The position numbers were made by a program, and so were the translations under genes. Source: Zavarzinia aquatilis (GTDB lineage Bacteria > Pseudomonadota > Alphaproteobacteria > Zavarziniales > Zavarziniaceae). Taken from it: a stretch of 64,000 bases of DNA. Of this stretch, positions 40,854 to 50,082 are shown in pieces. How positions within the stretch are numbered: position 1 is the stretch's first letter; the number at the start of each line of letters is the position of its first letter. The notes below the pieces were generated by a model. The model had not been told where the DNA came from and ran no database searches. It saw only the letters and a list, made by a program, of their open reading frames with translations. The DNA lies in contig NZ_QGLE01000014.1 in NCBI RefSeq assembly GCF_003173035.1, forward strand, positions 409 through 64,408. The letters are read 5' to 3'.

Positions 40854-43800
40854 TCACTTGGCGGAGGCCAGCCCCCGCAGGATCCAGCCGCGTGTCTCCG
40901 CCGGGTCGATGACCGCGTCGATCTCGCCGAAGGACGCCATGTTGATCGCCTTGCCGTTGGCGTATTGCTGGGCCACCAGTTTGTCGAACAGCGCCTTCTG
41001 CGCCGCGGCATCGCCCGCCGCCTCCAGCTCGCGCCGATAGCCGAGGCGGACCGCGCCCTCGAGGCCCATGCCGCCGAATTCGCCCGACGGCCAGGAAATG
41101 GTGAACACCGGCCGGTGGAACGAGCCGCAGGCCATGGCCTGGGCGCCGAGGCCATAGCCCTTGCGCAGCACGACGGCGAACACAGGCACGGTCAGGGCGG
41201 CACCGGCGATGAAGAGATCGGCGGCCTTGCGCACCATGCCTTCCGCCTCGCAAGGCGGCCCGACCATGAAGCCGGGCGTGTCGATCAGGCTGATCACCGG
41301 CAGGCGCCTCGCCTCGCAGAGCTTCATGAAGCGCGCGCCCTTTTCCGCCGCATCGGCATCGACCGCGCCGCCGAGGTGGCCGGGATCGTTGGCGATGAGG
41401 CCGAAGGGTTTGCCTTCGATACGCACGAGCGCGGTGATCATGCCCCGGCCGAAGCCGCCGCGCAGTTCGATGACGCTGCCGCTGTCGCACAGGAGCGCGA
41501 TCGCCTTGCGGATGTCATAGACCCGCAGGCGGTTCTCGGGCACGACATGGCGGAGTTCCCGCTGATCCGCCGCCTGCCAGACCGGGGCGACGCCCTGAAA
41601 CTGGCCGAGCAGGCGTTTGGTCGCCGCGACCGCCGCCGCCTCGTCGGCGACGCGCAGGTCGATATTGCCGTTGGCCCATTGCATGGCGACCGGCCCCACC
41701 TCCTCCGGCCGGAAGCTGCCAAGGCCGCCGCCCTCGATCATCGCGGGGCCGGCCATGCCGAAGGAGGCATTCTCGGTCGCGACGATCAGATCGCAGCAGC
41801 CAAGCAGCGCGGCGTTACCGGCAAAGCAGTAACCCGACACGACACCGACCGTCGGCACGATACCCGACAGGCGGGCAAAGGCGGCGAAGGTCGACACGTC
41901 GAGGCCGGCGACGCCGACCCAGTCGGTATCGCCCGGCCGACCGCCGCCGCCCTCGGCGAAGAGGACGAGCGGCAGGCGCCATTCCTCGGCCACATGCAGC
42001 ACCCGGTCGGTCTTCTTGTGGTTCATCATGCCCTGGGTGCCGGCCATCACCGTGTAATCATAGGCGATCACCATGGTGCGGGCGGCCTCCGCGCCCATGT
42101 CGGCGGCATTGACCGTGCCGGTGCCGGCGATCAGCCCGTCCGCCGGGCCGTTCTCGATCAGATCGTCGAGGCCGCGGCGCTTGCGCTGGGCGGGCAGCAG
42201 CAGGGCGCCATATTCGTTGAAACTGCCGGGATCGCACAGATCCTCGACATTGGCGCGGGCGGTGCGCTGGTTGGTCCTGGCGCGCCGGGCGACCGCCGCC
42301 GGGCGGTTAACGTCGAGGCCGGGAGCATGGCGGGCGATCACCTCGGCGAGGTCGGGGCGGATATGATCGGGATCGACCGCCACCACCTCGCCCGCGATGG
42401 CGCCTTCGACGGCGGCGGGTTCGATGAAGGCAAGGGCCGCGCCCTCGGCGATGGTCTCGCCCGCCGCGCCGCCGAGGCGGCGGACGATGCCGGCGAAGGG
42501 CGCCTTGACCACATGCTCCATCTTCATGGCTTCAAGAATGGCGAGGCTCTGGCCGGCGGCGATACCCGCCCCTTCCGCCGCCTCGAAGGCGACGATACGG
42601 CCGGACAGCGGGGCCGCCACCGCCTCCGTCCCCGGCGGGGCGATGATGGCGGCAACGGCGGCGGGTGCGGCAGATTTCGGGAAGAAGCCGGCCTCGCGCA
42701 CCGCGCCGGCCAGCCGGCTGCCCAGCCGCTCCACCAGCCGGTTGTCGAGACGCCCCATCGCCACCGTCTCCTCGGCCAGCAGGGCTTCGAGGAAGGCGAT
42801 GTTGCTGGCCACCCCCTCGATCCGGGTCTGCCTCAGGGCGCGGCGCAGGGCGGCGACGGCGCGGGCGAAATCACTCCCGCCCTCGTGCACGATCAGCTTG
42901 GCGATCAGCGGATCGAAGCCGGGATTGACCGGATAGCCGGCATAACCCGCGCCATCGACCCGGATGCCCGGCCCGCCCGGCATCTCATAGGTCGCGATGG
43001 CCCCCGCCGCCGGCCGTGCCGCGCCGTCTGGACCGATCACTTCGAGATTGATGCGCGCCTCGATCGCGAAGCCCCGGGGCGCGACGCCGTCGAGGTCGAG
43101 GCTGGACAGGGCGGCCCCGGCGGCGAGGCGGATCTGCGCGGCGACGAGGTCGACCCCCGTCACCGCCTCGGTCACCGTATGCTCGACCTGAAGCCTCGGG
43201 TTCGCTTCCATGAACCAGAAACCGCTTTCATCGGGCGCGACCAGGAATTCGACGGTGCCGACGGTCCGGTAATGCGCGGCGCGGGCGAGGCTCAAGGCCG
43301 CCGCGAACAACTTCTCCCGCATTTCGTCGGACAGGCCGGGGGCCGGCGCGATCTCGACCAGTTTCTGGTGGCGGCGCTGCAGGCTGCAATCACGCTCGAA
43401 CAGATGACCGACATGGCCGAGGGCATCGCCCAGCACCTGCACCTCGACATGGCGGGCGGCGGGGATGAAGCGTTCGATGAAGATGCGATCGTCGCCAAAG
43501 GCGGCCTTCGCTTCCGAACGGCAGCGCGCGAAGGCTTCGGCAAGGTCGTCCAGCTTCTCGACGACGCGCATCCCGCGCCCGCCGCCGCCGGCCGCCGCCT
43601 TCACCATGACCGGCACGCCCTCGCCCAGCTTGCGCATGAAGGCTTCGGCGCAGCCGAGATCGACCGGCCGCGCCGTGCCTTCCGCGACGGGCACGCCCGC
43701 GCCTTCCGCCAGCTTCCGGGCCGCGACCTTGTCGCCGAACAGGGTCAATGTGGCGGGCGACGGGCCGATGAAGGCGATGCCCGCGGCTTCGCAGGCTTCG

Positions 43801-44072
43801 GCGAAGCTCGCGTTCTCGGCGAGGAAGCCATAGCCGGGGTGGATGGCGTCGCAGCCGTGCGTCTTCGCGAGGGCGACGATCTGCGCCCCGTCGAGATAGG
43901 CGGCGACGCCCCTGCCCTTCAGCGCCACGGCCCGGTCCGCCACCGCGACATGGAGCGAGCGGTCGTCATCCTCGGCGAAGACGGCGACGCTCTCGATATC
44001 GAGGCTGGCGGCGGCCCGGGCGATGCGGATGGCGATCTCGCCCCGGTTGGCGATCAGGATACAGCGGAACAC
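40854..44072 (-). CDS. single-chain biotin-dependent acyl-CoA carboxylase
   Basis: One 1072-residue polypeptide holding all three carboxylase parts. Residues 1-450 are biotin carboxylase (MFRCILIANRGEIAIRIA, the ATP-grasp loop AAAGGGGRGMRVV, MEANPRLQVEHTVTE). Residues about 482-552 are the biotin carrier with EAMKMEH (Lys517 biotinylated). Residues about 585-1072 are the carboxyltransferase (TDWVGVAGLDVSTF, SLIDTPGFMVG, GSFHRPVFTISWPSGEFGGMGLEGAV). Most acyl-CoA carboxylases split these over two genes; this fusion matches the single-chain long-chain acyl-CoA carboxylase class. GTG 44072 has GGAG 8 bases ahead and gives the canonical N terminus. Propionyl-, methylcrotonyl- or long-chain acyl-CoA specificity is undecided. 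Confidence 0.92.
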   Translation of the reverse strand: MFRCILIANRGEIAIRIARAAASLDIESVAVFAEDDDRSLHVAVADRAVALKGRGVAAYLDGAQIVALAKTHGCDAIHPGYGFLAENASFAEACEAAGIAFIGPSPATLTLFGDKVAARKLAEGAGVPVAEGTARPVDLGCAEAFMRKLGEGVPVMVKAAAGGGGRGMRVVEKLDDLAEAFARCRSEAKAAFGDDRIFIERFIPAARHVEVQVLGDALGHVGHLFERDCSLQRRHQKLVEIAPAPGLSDEMREKLFAAALSLARAAHYRTVGTVEFLVAPDESGFWFMEANPRLQVEHTVTEAVTGVDLVAAQIRLAAGAALSSLDLDGVAPRGFAIEARINLEVIGPDGAARPAAGAIATYEMPGGPGIRVDGAGYAGYPVNPGFDPLIAKLIVHEGGSDFARAVAALRRALRQTRIEGVASNIAFLEALLAEETVAMGRLDNRLVERLGSRLAGAVREAGFFPKSAAPAAVAAIIAPPGTEAVAAPLSGRIVAFEAAEGAGIAAGQSLAILEAMKMEHVVKAPFAGIVRRLGGAAGETIAEGAALAFIEPAAVEGAIAGEVVAVDPDHIRPDLAEVIARHAPGLDVNRPAAVARRARTNQRTARANVEDLCDPGSFNEYGALLLPAQRKRRGLDDLIENGPADGLIAGTGTVNAADMGAEAARTMVIAYDYTVMAGTQGMMNHKKTDRVLHVAEEWRLPLVLFAEGGGGRPGDTDWVGVAGLDVSTFAAFARLSGIVPTVGVVSGYCFAGNAALLGCCDLIVATENASFGMAGPAMIEGGGLGSFRPEEVGPVAMQWANGNIDLRVADEAAAVAATKRLLGQFQGVAPVWQAADQRELRHVVPENRLRVYDIRKAIALLCDSGSVIELRGGFGRGMITALVRIEGKPFGLIANDPGHLGGAVDADAAEKGARFMKLCEARRLPVISLIDTPGFMVGPPCEAEGMVRKAADLFIAGAALTVPVFAVVLRKGYGLGAQAMACGSFHRPVFTISWPSGEFGGMGLEGAVRLGYRRELEAAGDAAAQKALFDKLVAQQYANGKAINMASFGEIDAVIDPAETRGWILRGLASAK

Positions 44073-44129
44073 GGCAACATCTCCTCGGCTTGCCGCTTCT
44101 GCCGGCGGCACGGGGAGACGCTGCTTCGT

Positions 44130-44807
44130 TCACAAAGCGGGTGCAAGCGCGGCGACGACCGCCGCCGTTTTCGCGACGACACCCCAGATGCCATCCTCGA
44201 CCTGGGTCATGTGAACTGCCGCGTCATGGGCGTAGGAATCGCCCGAGGCGCAGGCATCCTCGATCAGCAGGCACTGGTAATTGCGGTCGCAGGCTTCGCG
44301 CTGGGTGGTGTGCACGCAGACATCGGTGGTGCAGCCGGTGAACATCAGATGGCTGATGCCGCGCGCCCGCAGGATGTGGTCGAGGTCGGTATGGGAAAAG
44401 GCGCCATTGGCCGTCTTGTCGACGATGATATCGCCGGGCGCGACATCCACTTCCGGCACGATCTCGAAGCCGGGCTGGCCGCGCATCAGGGCACGGGTGC
44501 CCGCCATGCCCGCCCGCTCGCGCCGCCACAGCTCGTAAGCCGTCAGGTCGGCGCCGTCGGCGCGGTAGCCCTGCCGCGTGTGGACGATGGTGCAGCCCGC
44601 CGCCCGCGCGGTCTTCAGCAAGAGATTGACCGCGGGCAGGATGGCGCGCAGGCGCGACGGATCGTAACCCTTCAGCGCGAAATAGCCCTGCGGCGAGAGG
44701 AAATCGACCTGCAGGTCGATGACCAGCAATGCCGTCCGCGCCGGCTTTATTGGACCATCGTAGGGGAAACCGTAGGGACGGGCTTCGATCTGGCGGAAAT
44801 CGGTCAC
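44130..44807 (-). CDS. isochorismatase-family cysteine hydrolase
   Basis: Protein of 225 residues with the full catalytic triad: Asp31 in LLVIDLQVDF, Lys131 in IIVDKTANGAF and Cys164 in TGCTTDVCVHTT. This wording is close to biuret amidohydrolase/ureidoacrylate-type (RutB-like) amidases and N-carbamoyl hydrolases, which release ammonia and CO2 from carbamoyl groups. GTG 44807 is favoured because GGAG lies 8 bases upstream and the protein then starts MTDFRQIEARPY. In-frame upstream starts exist at 44858. It ends 57 bases before the carboxylase gene on the same strand. Confidence 0.88.
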   Translation of the reverse strand: MTDFRQIEARPYGFPYDGPIKPARTALLVIDLQVDFLSPQGYFALKGYDPSRLRAILPAVNLLLKTARAAGCTIVHTRQGYRADGADLTAYELWRRERAGMAGTRALMRGQPGFEIVPEVDVAPGDIIVDKTANGAFSHTDLDHILRARGISHLMFTGCTTDVCVHTTQREACDRNYQCLLIEDACASGDSYAHDAAVHMTQVEDGIWGVVAKTAAVVAALAPAL

Positions 44808-44924
44808 TTTTGCTACTCCACTGCGCACGGCGAACATGGCCCCGGCCCCCTCCGTCATTGACTGTCGCGGTTGCGGCGATAGGCTGGGCCTTTATCGGGG
44901 CAACCCAGAACAGAGTTCAGAGTG

Positions 44925-45443
44925 ATGGCCAAGGACTTCATGAATTATAGCGGCATGGTGCAGGACGCGCTGCGGGGCGTCGTGCGTCAGGCCCTGACCA
45001 GGATCGCCACGCAGGGTCTGCCCGGCAACCATCACCTTTATCTTTCGTTCAAGACCGGCGCCCCCGGGGTCGACATCCCCGAGCACCTGCGCGAGCGCTA
45101 CCCGGAGGAGATGACCATCGTCCTCCAGCACCAGTATTGGGGGCTGAAGGCGTCCGAATCGGAATTCGAGGTGCAGCTGAACTTCAACAAGATGCCCGAG
45201 CGTCTGGTGGTGCCCTATACCGCCATGACCGGCTTCTTCGATCCGTCCGTGCAATTCGGCCTGCAGTTCCAGCCGAACGGCGAGGAAGCGCCCGCCGCCC
45301 GCCCCGCCGCCCCGGCCGAGACCGCCAGCCTGTCGACCCTGCGCCGCGACGAGGCCGCCGACGACAAGCCCGAGCCCGAGACCCCGCCCGCGGGCGAGAA
45401 ACGCGGCGAAGTCCTGACCCTGGACGCATTTCGCAAGAAATAA
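44925..45443 (+). CDS. sspB: SspB-family ClpXP adaptor
   Basis: Adaptor of 172 residues that tethers ssrA-tagged and other substrates to ClpXP. The substrate-binding domain begins [21 protein letters not shown], with [28 protein letters not shown] and [22 protein letters not shown] typical of alphaproteobacterial SspB. A disordered Pro/Ala/Glu-rich linker leads to the C-terminal ClpX-binding tail [15 protein letters not shown] 44925 was taken; a GTG three bases earlier also exists. The fumarase gene follows on the same strand. Confidence 0.93.
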   Translation: MAKDFMNYSGMVQDALRGVVRQALTRIATQGLPGNHHLYLSFKTGAPGVDIPEHLRERYPEEMTIVLQHQYWGLKASESEFEVQLNFNKMPERLVVPYTAMTGFFDPSVQFGLQFQPNGEEAPAARPAAPAETASLSTLRRDEAADDKPEPETPPAGEKRGEVLTLDAFRKK

Positions 45444-45514
45444 GGCGCGCAAGAAGTAGAGCGCGCGATCCCCGCGCGCCCCTGTTTTCATTTCATTCCA
45501 GAAGGTTTCCGGCC

Positions 45515-47137
<1,623 letters not shown>

Positions 47138-47154
47138 TCGGCTTCAGGACAGAC

Positions 47155-47177
47155 GGGGGCGGGCGGCAGCCGCCCCC
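47155..47177. terminator. GC hairpin after fumarase
   Basis: Perfect 8-base stem GGGGGCGG (47155-47162) and CCGCCCCC (47170-47177), 7-base loop, 18 bases after the fumarase stop. No T run follows. It separates the fumarase from the MNT gene. Confidence 0.5.
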
Positions 47178-47241
47178 GACGCGTGATTGCACTCCCGCCC
47201 TTCGCGCCCGATAATCTCACGGTCCGTGTGGAGACCGGGAC

Positions 47242-47589
47242 ATGGCACCGCAAAGATGCATCGACGAGGATACCGAGGTCGCCGTCCGGCGCTTTCTGAC
47301 GAGGATCGCCAGCCGGTACGACGTGGTCGGTGCCCTGCTTTACGGCAGTCGAGCCCGAGGCGACCACCAGCCTGACAGCGATGCCGATCTCGCCCTTCTG
47401 CTGCGCGGTCGCCATCAGCGTCTGTTGACCACGGCAATCGCGCTCGGCGATGTCGCCTACGACATTCTGCTCGAAACGGGGATCAATATTTCCCCGCTTC
47501 CCGTCTGGCTCGATGACTGGGAACAACCGCAGAATGCTCACAATCCCGCTCTTCTCAACGCCATCGCCCGCGACGGAATCCCGTTGTGA
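47242..47589 (+). CDS. MNT-type nucleotidyltransferase (candidate antitoxin)
   Basis: Minimal nucleotidyltransferase of 115 residues. The polymerase-beta-like motif is LLYGSRARGDHQPDSDADLALLL, with Gly35-Ser36 and metal ligands Asp47 and Asp49. In characterised HEPN-MNT pairs the MNT protein neutralises the HEPN toxin, in HepT/MntA by AMPylation. Here it overlaps the HEPN gene by 4 bases (GTGA). The ATG is preceded by GGAGACCGGG. Base use is somewhat less GC3-skewed than in flanking housekeeping genes, compatible with transfer. Confidence 0.88.
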   Translation: MAPQRCIDEDTEVAVRRFLTRIASRYDVVGALLYGSRARGDHQPDSDADLALLLRGRHQRLLTTAIALGDVAYDILLETGINISPLPVWLDDWEQPQNAHNPALLNAIARDGIPL

Positions 47590-47999
47590 AGGCCCGAGTC
47601 CTGCTGGCCAAAGCTGAACAGGCCGCGGCTTCCGCGCGCTTGCTGGCGTCCTCCGGCGATGCGGACGGTGCCTGCAACCGCGCCTATTACGCCATGTTCG
47701 ATGCGGCGCGGGCGGCCCCGGCGGCGGCAGGTCATGATGGCGGCAAGACACACAAGGGTGTCATCAACGCTTTCAGCCACCATCTGATCCAAAACGGCAT
47801 CTTGGCCAAGGACCTGGGCCGCCTGCTCAAACAGGCGGAGGTCCGGCGGTACATCGCCGATTATGGCGGCGACACGATAGAAAGCGCCGACGCTGCCGAG
47901 ATGGTCGCGCAGGCAGACCTGTTCATTGCCGCCATACGCGAAACCCTGCCCCCTTCGGATCAAGACACCGATATCGGCCGGCCAGACGTCCCCTCATGA
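47586..47999 (+). CDS. HEPN-domain protein (candidate toxin)
   Basis: All-helical protein of 137 residues with the UPF0332/HEPN pattern: KAEQAAASARLL, NRAYYAMFDAARA, THKGVINAFSHHLIQNG and VRRYIADYG. The usual RNase motif Rx4-6H of HEPN toxins is not seen; the nearest spacing is R-x7-H in RAAPAAAGH, so nuclease activity is doubtful. GTG start inside the MNT stop codon; its own stop overlaps the exonuclease start by 4 bases. Together the three genes form a translationally coupled unit. Confidence 0.85.
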   Translation: MKARVLLAKAEQAAASARLLASSGDADGACNRAYYAMFDAARAAPAAAGHDGGKTHKGVINAFSHHLIQNGILAKDLGRLLKQAEVRRYIADYGGDTIESADAAEMVAQADLFIAAIRETLPPSDQDTDIGRPDVPS

Positions 48000-48526
48000 A
48001 ATACCTCGCCCTCGACGTCGAGACCGCCGCGGCCATGCCGTGGTCGGTGTGCCAGATCGGCGTCGTCGGCTTCGACGCCGTCGGCGAGACCGAGGCTTTC
48101 GGCACCCTCGTGCAGCCGGGCTGCGTCTTCGCGCCCTTCAACATCCGCATCCACGGCATCGACGATGACCGTGTGGCCGGCGCCCCCGATTTCGTCACCG
48201 CCTTTTCCGCCCTCGCCCCCCGGCTCGACGGCGCCATCGTCGTCAGCCACACCTTCTTCGACCGCGGCGCCCTGACCGCGGCCTGCGAGCGTTTCGGCGC
48301 CGACATGCCCGACTGCCTCTGGCTCGACAGCGTCCGCATCGCCCGCCGCGCCTGGCCCGGCCTCGCCGGCGGCTATCGCCTCGCCAACCTCGCCCGCCAC
48401 CTCGGCATCCGTTTCCGCCACCACGACGCGACCGAAGACGCAAGAACCTGCGGCCTCATCGTCCACCACGCCCTGAGGGAGACGGGGCTGGACCTTCAGG
48501 GGATGGTGCGGGCGTTGGGACGGTGA
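47996..48526 (+). CDS. DnaQ-like 3-prime to 5-prime exonuclease
   Basis: DEDDh-type exonuclease of 176 residues. Exo I is YLALDVETA, Exo II region is VSHTFFDRGAL, and Exo III is HHDATEDARTC with the histidine and aspartate of the DEDDh set. This is the size of free-standing epsilon-like exonucleases, with no polymerase or BRCT domain. The ATG overlaps the HEPN stop (ATGA), which is unusual for a housekeeping exonuclease and ties it to the MNT-HEPN pair. Alternatively it is a resident gene that the pair inserted in front of. Confidence 0.9.
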   Translation: MKYLALDVETAAAMPWSVCQIGVVGFDAVGETEAFGTLVQPGCVFAPFNIRIHGIDDDRVAGAPDFVTAFSALAPRLDGAIVVSHTFFDRGALTAACERFGADMPDCLWLDSVRIARRAWPGLAGGYRLANLARHLGIRFRHHDATEDARTCGLIVHHALRETGLDLQGMVRALGR

Positions 48527-49182
48527 GTGGGGGAGTACTGGTTGCGGCCTTGAAGCTAAATTAGAGCCCCCGAGCGTCCAATCTTGCGGCCTCAGAACTC
48601 GCAACATCTCAGTCAGCCCAACCAATAATTTTTTTCAGGAAGCGAACATGCCTATTTACTTTATTTCTAGAGAATAATAACATTCCATAGTTGTGAAAAT
48701 TGGAATTGATCATGAGAAAATTTAACGAATGCACTCTCTGGGGCAATATGAGCTCTGATCGCGCATCGGAACAATATCCGGTCGAGAAGGTTTTCAAATC
48801 CTGCATGGGATAAGGGGACGCTATACATGATTTGAACAAACTTTAGTTCTAGTATAGCGACCTCAGGTTCGCGACGCCTGACTACCTCTGGATCGACTGA
48901 GTCCGCGTCGCCCGCACAACCTCGCCCGCCTCGCACAACCTCACCCGCCCCCGCACGGAAGATAAGGGGACGCAAGATAAGGGGACGCCATATAGAATTG
49001 ATTGCGAGCCGCCACATTGAATGAAGAAACTCGACACCCGGCCCCCCTCTTCATCCTTCCCCCTGAAAGGCGGAGAGGGTTTTTCGTTTCGGAGCATACC
49101 ACTCGCCCAACTCAACAGCGACACCGCTGGACGCCCGGCCCTCAATGAGAGATGGTTTCCCCAAATTGGGGGCATCTCGACA
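48527..49182. other. AT-rich gene-poor island with GATAAGGGGACGC repeats
   Basis: These 656 bases hold no convincing gene. Base composition drops sharply to AT-rich between about 48540 and 48880. Three direct copies of GATAAGGGGACGC lie at 48809, 48961 and 48976. Two 19-base tandem units starting CGCACAACCTC lie at 48913-48950 (17 of 19 identical). Motifs of the GTCCCCTTAT type flank IS200-like REP-associated transposases in several proteobacteria, so this may be the remnant of such an element; no transposase is seen. A CCCTCT/AGAGGG hairpin followed by TTTTT lies at 49045-49084, and a CCCCAA/TTGGGG dyad at 49159-49171 just before the cupin gene. Confidence 0.55.
48809..48989. repeat. three direct copies of GATAAGGGGACGC
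   Basis: Copies at 48809-48821, 48961-48973 and 48976-48988. The first and third are followed by similar AT-rich sequence (CTATACATGATTT and CATATAGAATTGATT). The last two are only 2 bases apart. A repeated GC-containing core with an AT-rich follow-on suggests the edges of a decayed mobile element. Confidence 0.6.
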
Positions 49183-49626
49183 ATGACAACAAAAATCATC
49201 CGCCAGTTGGGCCTCGGCCTTACCCTCGCCACCCTGCTGCTTCCCGCCGCCGCGCGGGCGGACGAGGCCCACAAGGCGGTCACTGTGACGCCGGTGTTTT
49301 CGGGTAGCGCCACCGTCACGGGGCAGCCGATCACCCTGCCGGAGGGGCCGGCGACGGTCATCGTTTCGCGTTATGTCATTCAGCCGGGGGCGAAGCTGCC
49401 GGTGCATCGGCATCCGCATCATCGCTATGCCTATGTCGAGGCCGGCACCCTCGCGGTCTATGCCGCCGACAGCGGCCAGCGTTTCGATTACAAGCCGGGG
49501 GATTTCATCGTCGAGTTGCTGGGCGACTGGCATTATGGCGAGAACACGGGCACGGAGCCCGTCCAGCTGCTGGTGATCGACCAGGTGCCCGAGGGCGTGA
49601 CCGGGAACACGGAAGTCCGCCCCTGA
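49183..49626 (+). CDS. secreted cupin-domain protein
   Basis: Protein of 147 residues with a signal peptide (QLGLGLTLATLLLPAAARA, cleavage near residue 24). The single cupin domain has the metal motif PVHRHPHHRYAYVEAGTL and the second motif YKPGDFIVELLGDWHYGEN. It belongs to periplasmic cupin_2 proteins of unknown substrate. The ATG at 49183 was preferred because it starts the signal peptide; an in-frame ATG at 49021 would add residues encoded by the repeat-rich island. The upstream hairpin-forming CCCCAAATTGGGG overlaps the likely ribosome site. Confidence 0.8.
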   Translation: MTTKIIRQLGLGLTLATLLLPAAARADEAHKAVTVTPVFSGSATVTGQPITLPEGPATVIVSRYVIQPGAKLPVHRHPHHRYAYVEAGTLAVYAADSGQRFDYKPGDFIVELLGDWHYGENTGTEPVQLLVIDQVPEGVTGNTEVRP

Positions 49627-49655
49627 GCACCGCCGGGTGAGCGAGGAGAGACGGG

Positions 49656-50063
49656 ATGGAGCGGTTCACCGGCGGCTGCCTGTGCGGCGGGGTCCGCCTT
49701 GAGGCCGAGGGGCGGCCTTACCGCGTCGGGCTGTGCCACTGTCTCGATTGCCGCAAGCACCATGGCGCGCTGTTTCATGCCTCGGCGATCTTCCCGCAAG
49801 CGGCGGTCAGCATCGCGGGCGAGACGCGGGAGTATGCCGGGCGGCACTTCTGCCCCAACTGCGGCTCGCCGGTCTTCGCCCGCAGCGGGGATGAGATCGA
49901 GGTGAACCTCGGCTCGCTCGACGCGCCGGACCTGCTCCGCCCGACCTATGAACTCTGGACCATCCGCCGCGAAGCCTGGCTGCCGCCGTTTCCCGGGATG
50001 AAGGCTTACGCCCGCGACCGCGAGGGCGGCACCCGCTTCGAGGACGGGGCCGACACCCCTTGA
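49656..50063 (+). CDS. GFA family zinc protein (second copy)
   Basis: Protein of 135 residues with the GFA cysteine pattern: GGCLCGGVRLE, LCHCLDCRKHHGALFHAS and HFCPNCGSPVFAR. It differs markedly from the GFA gene at 18.0 kb, having the CPxCGSP form typical of the larger GFA/CENP-V-like group. The ATG follows GAGGAGAG. It is 29 bases after the cupin gene and converges on the monooxygenase-esterase gene. Confidence 0.88.
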   Translation: MERFTGGCLCGGVRLEAEGRPYRVGLCHCLDCRKHHGALFHASAIFPQAAVSIAGETREYAGRHFCPNCGSPVFARSGDEIEVNLGSLDAPDLLRPTYELWTIRREAWLPPFPGMKAYARDREGGTRFEDGADTP

Positions 50064-50082
50064 GGATGCCGGCCCCCGCGCC

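Noticed and set aside
40965-44861. Plus-strand open frame of about 1300 codons opposite the carboxylase and isochorismatase genes
   Set aside because: Spans two clear genes on the other strand; Arg/Gly/His-rich low-information protein without motifs.
47586-47999. Catalytic HEPN RNase assignment
   Set aside because: The Rx4-6H motif is not present; only an R-x7-H spacing exists, so RNase activity is not claimed.
48609-49017. Two minus-strand frames of 76 and 116 codons in the AT-rich island
   Set aside because: No motif, no convincing ribosome site, and they run through the direct repeats.
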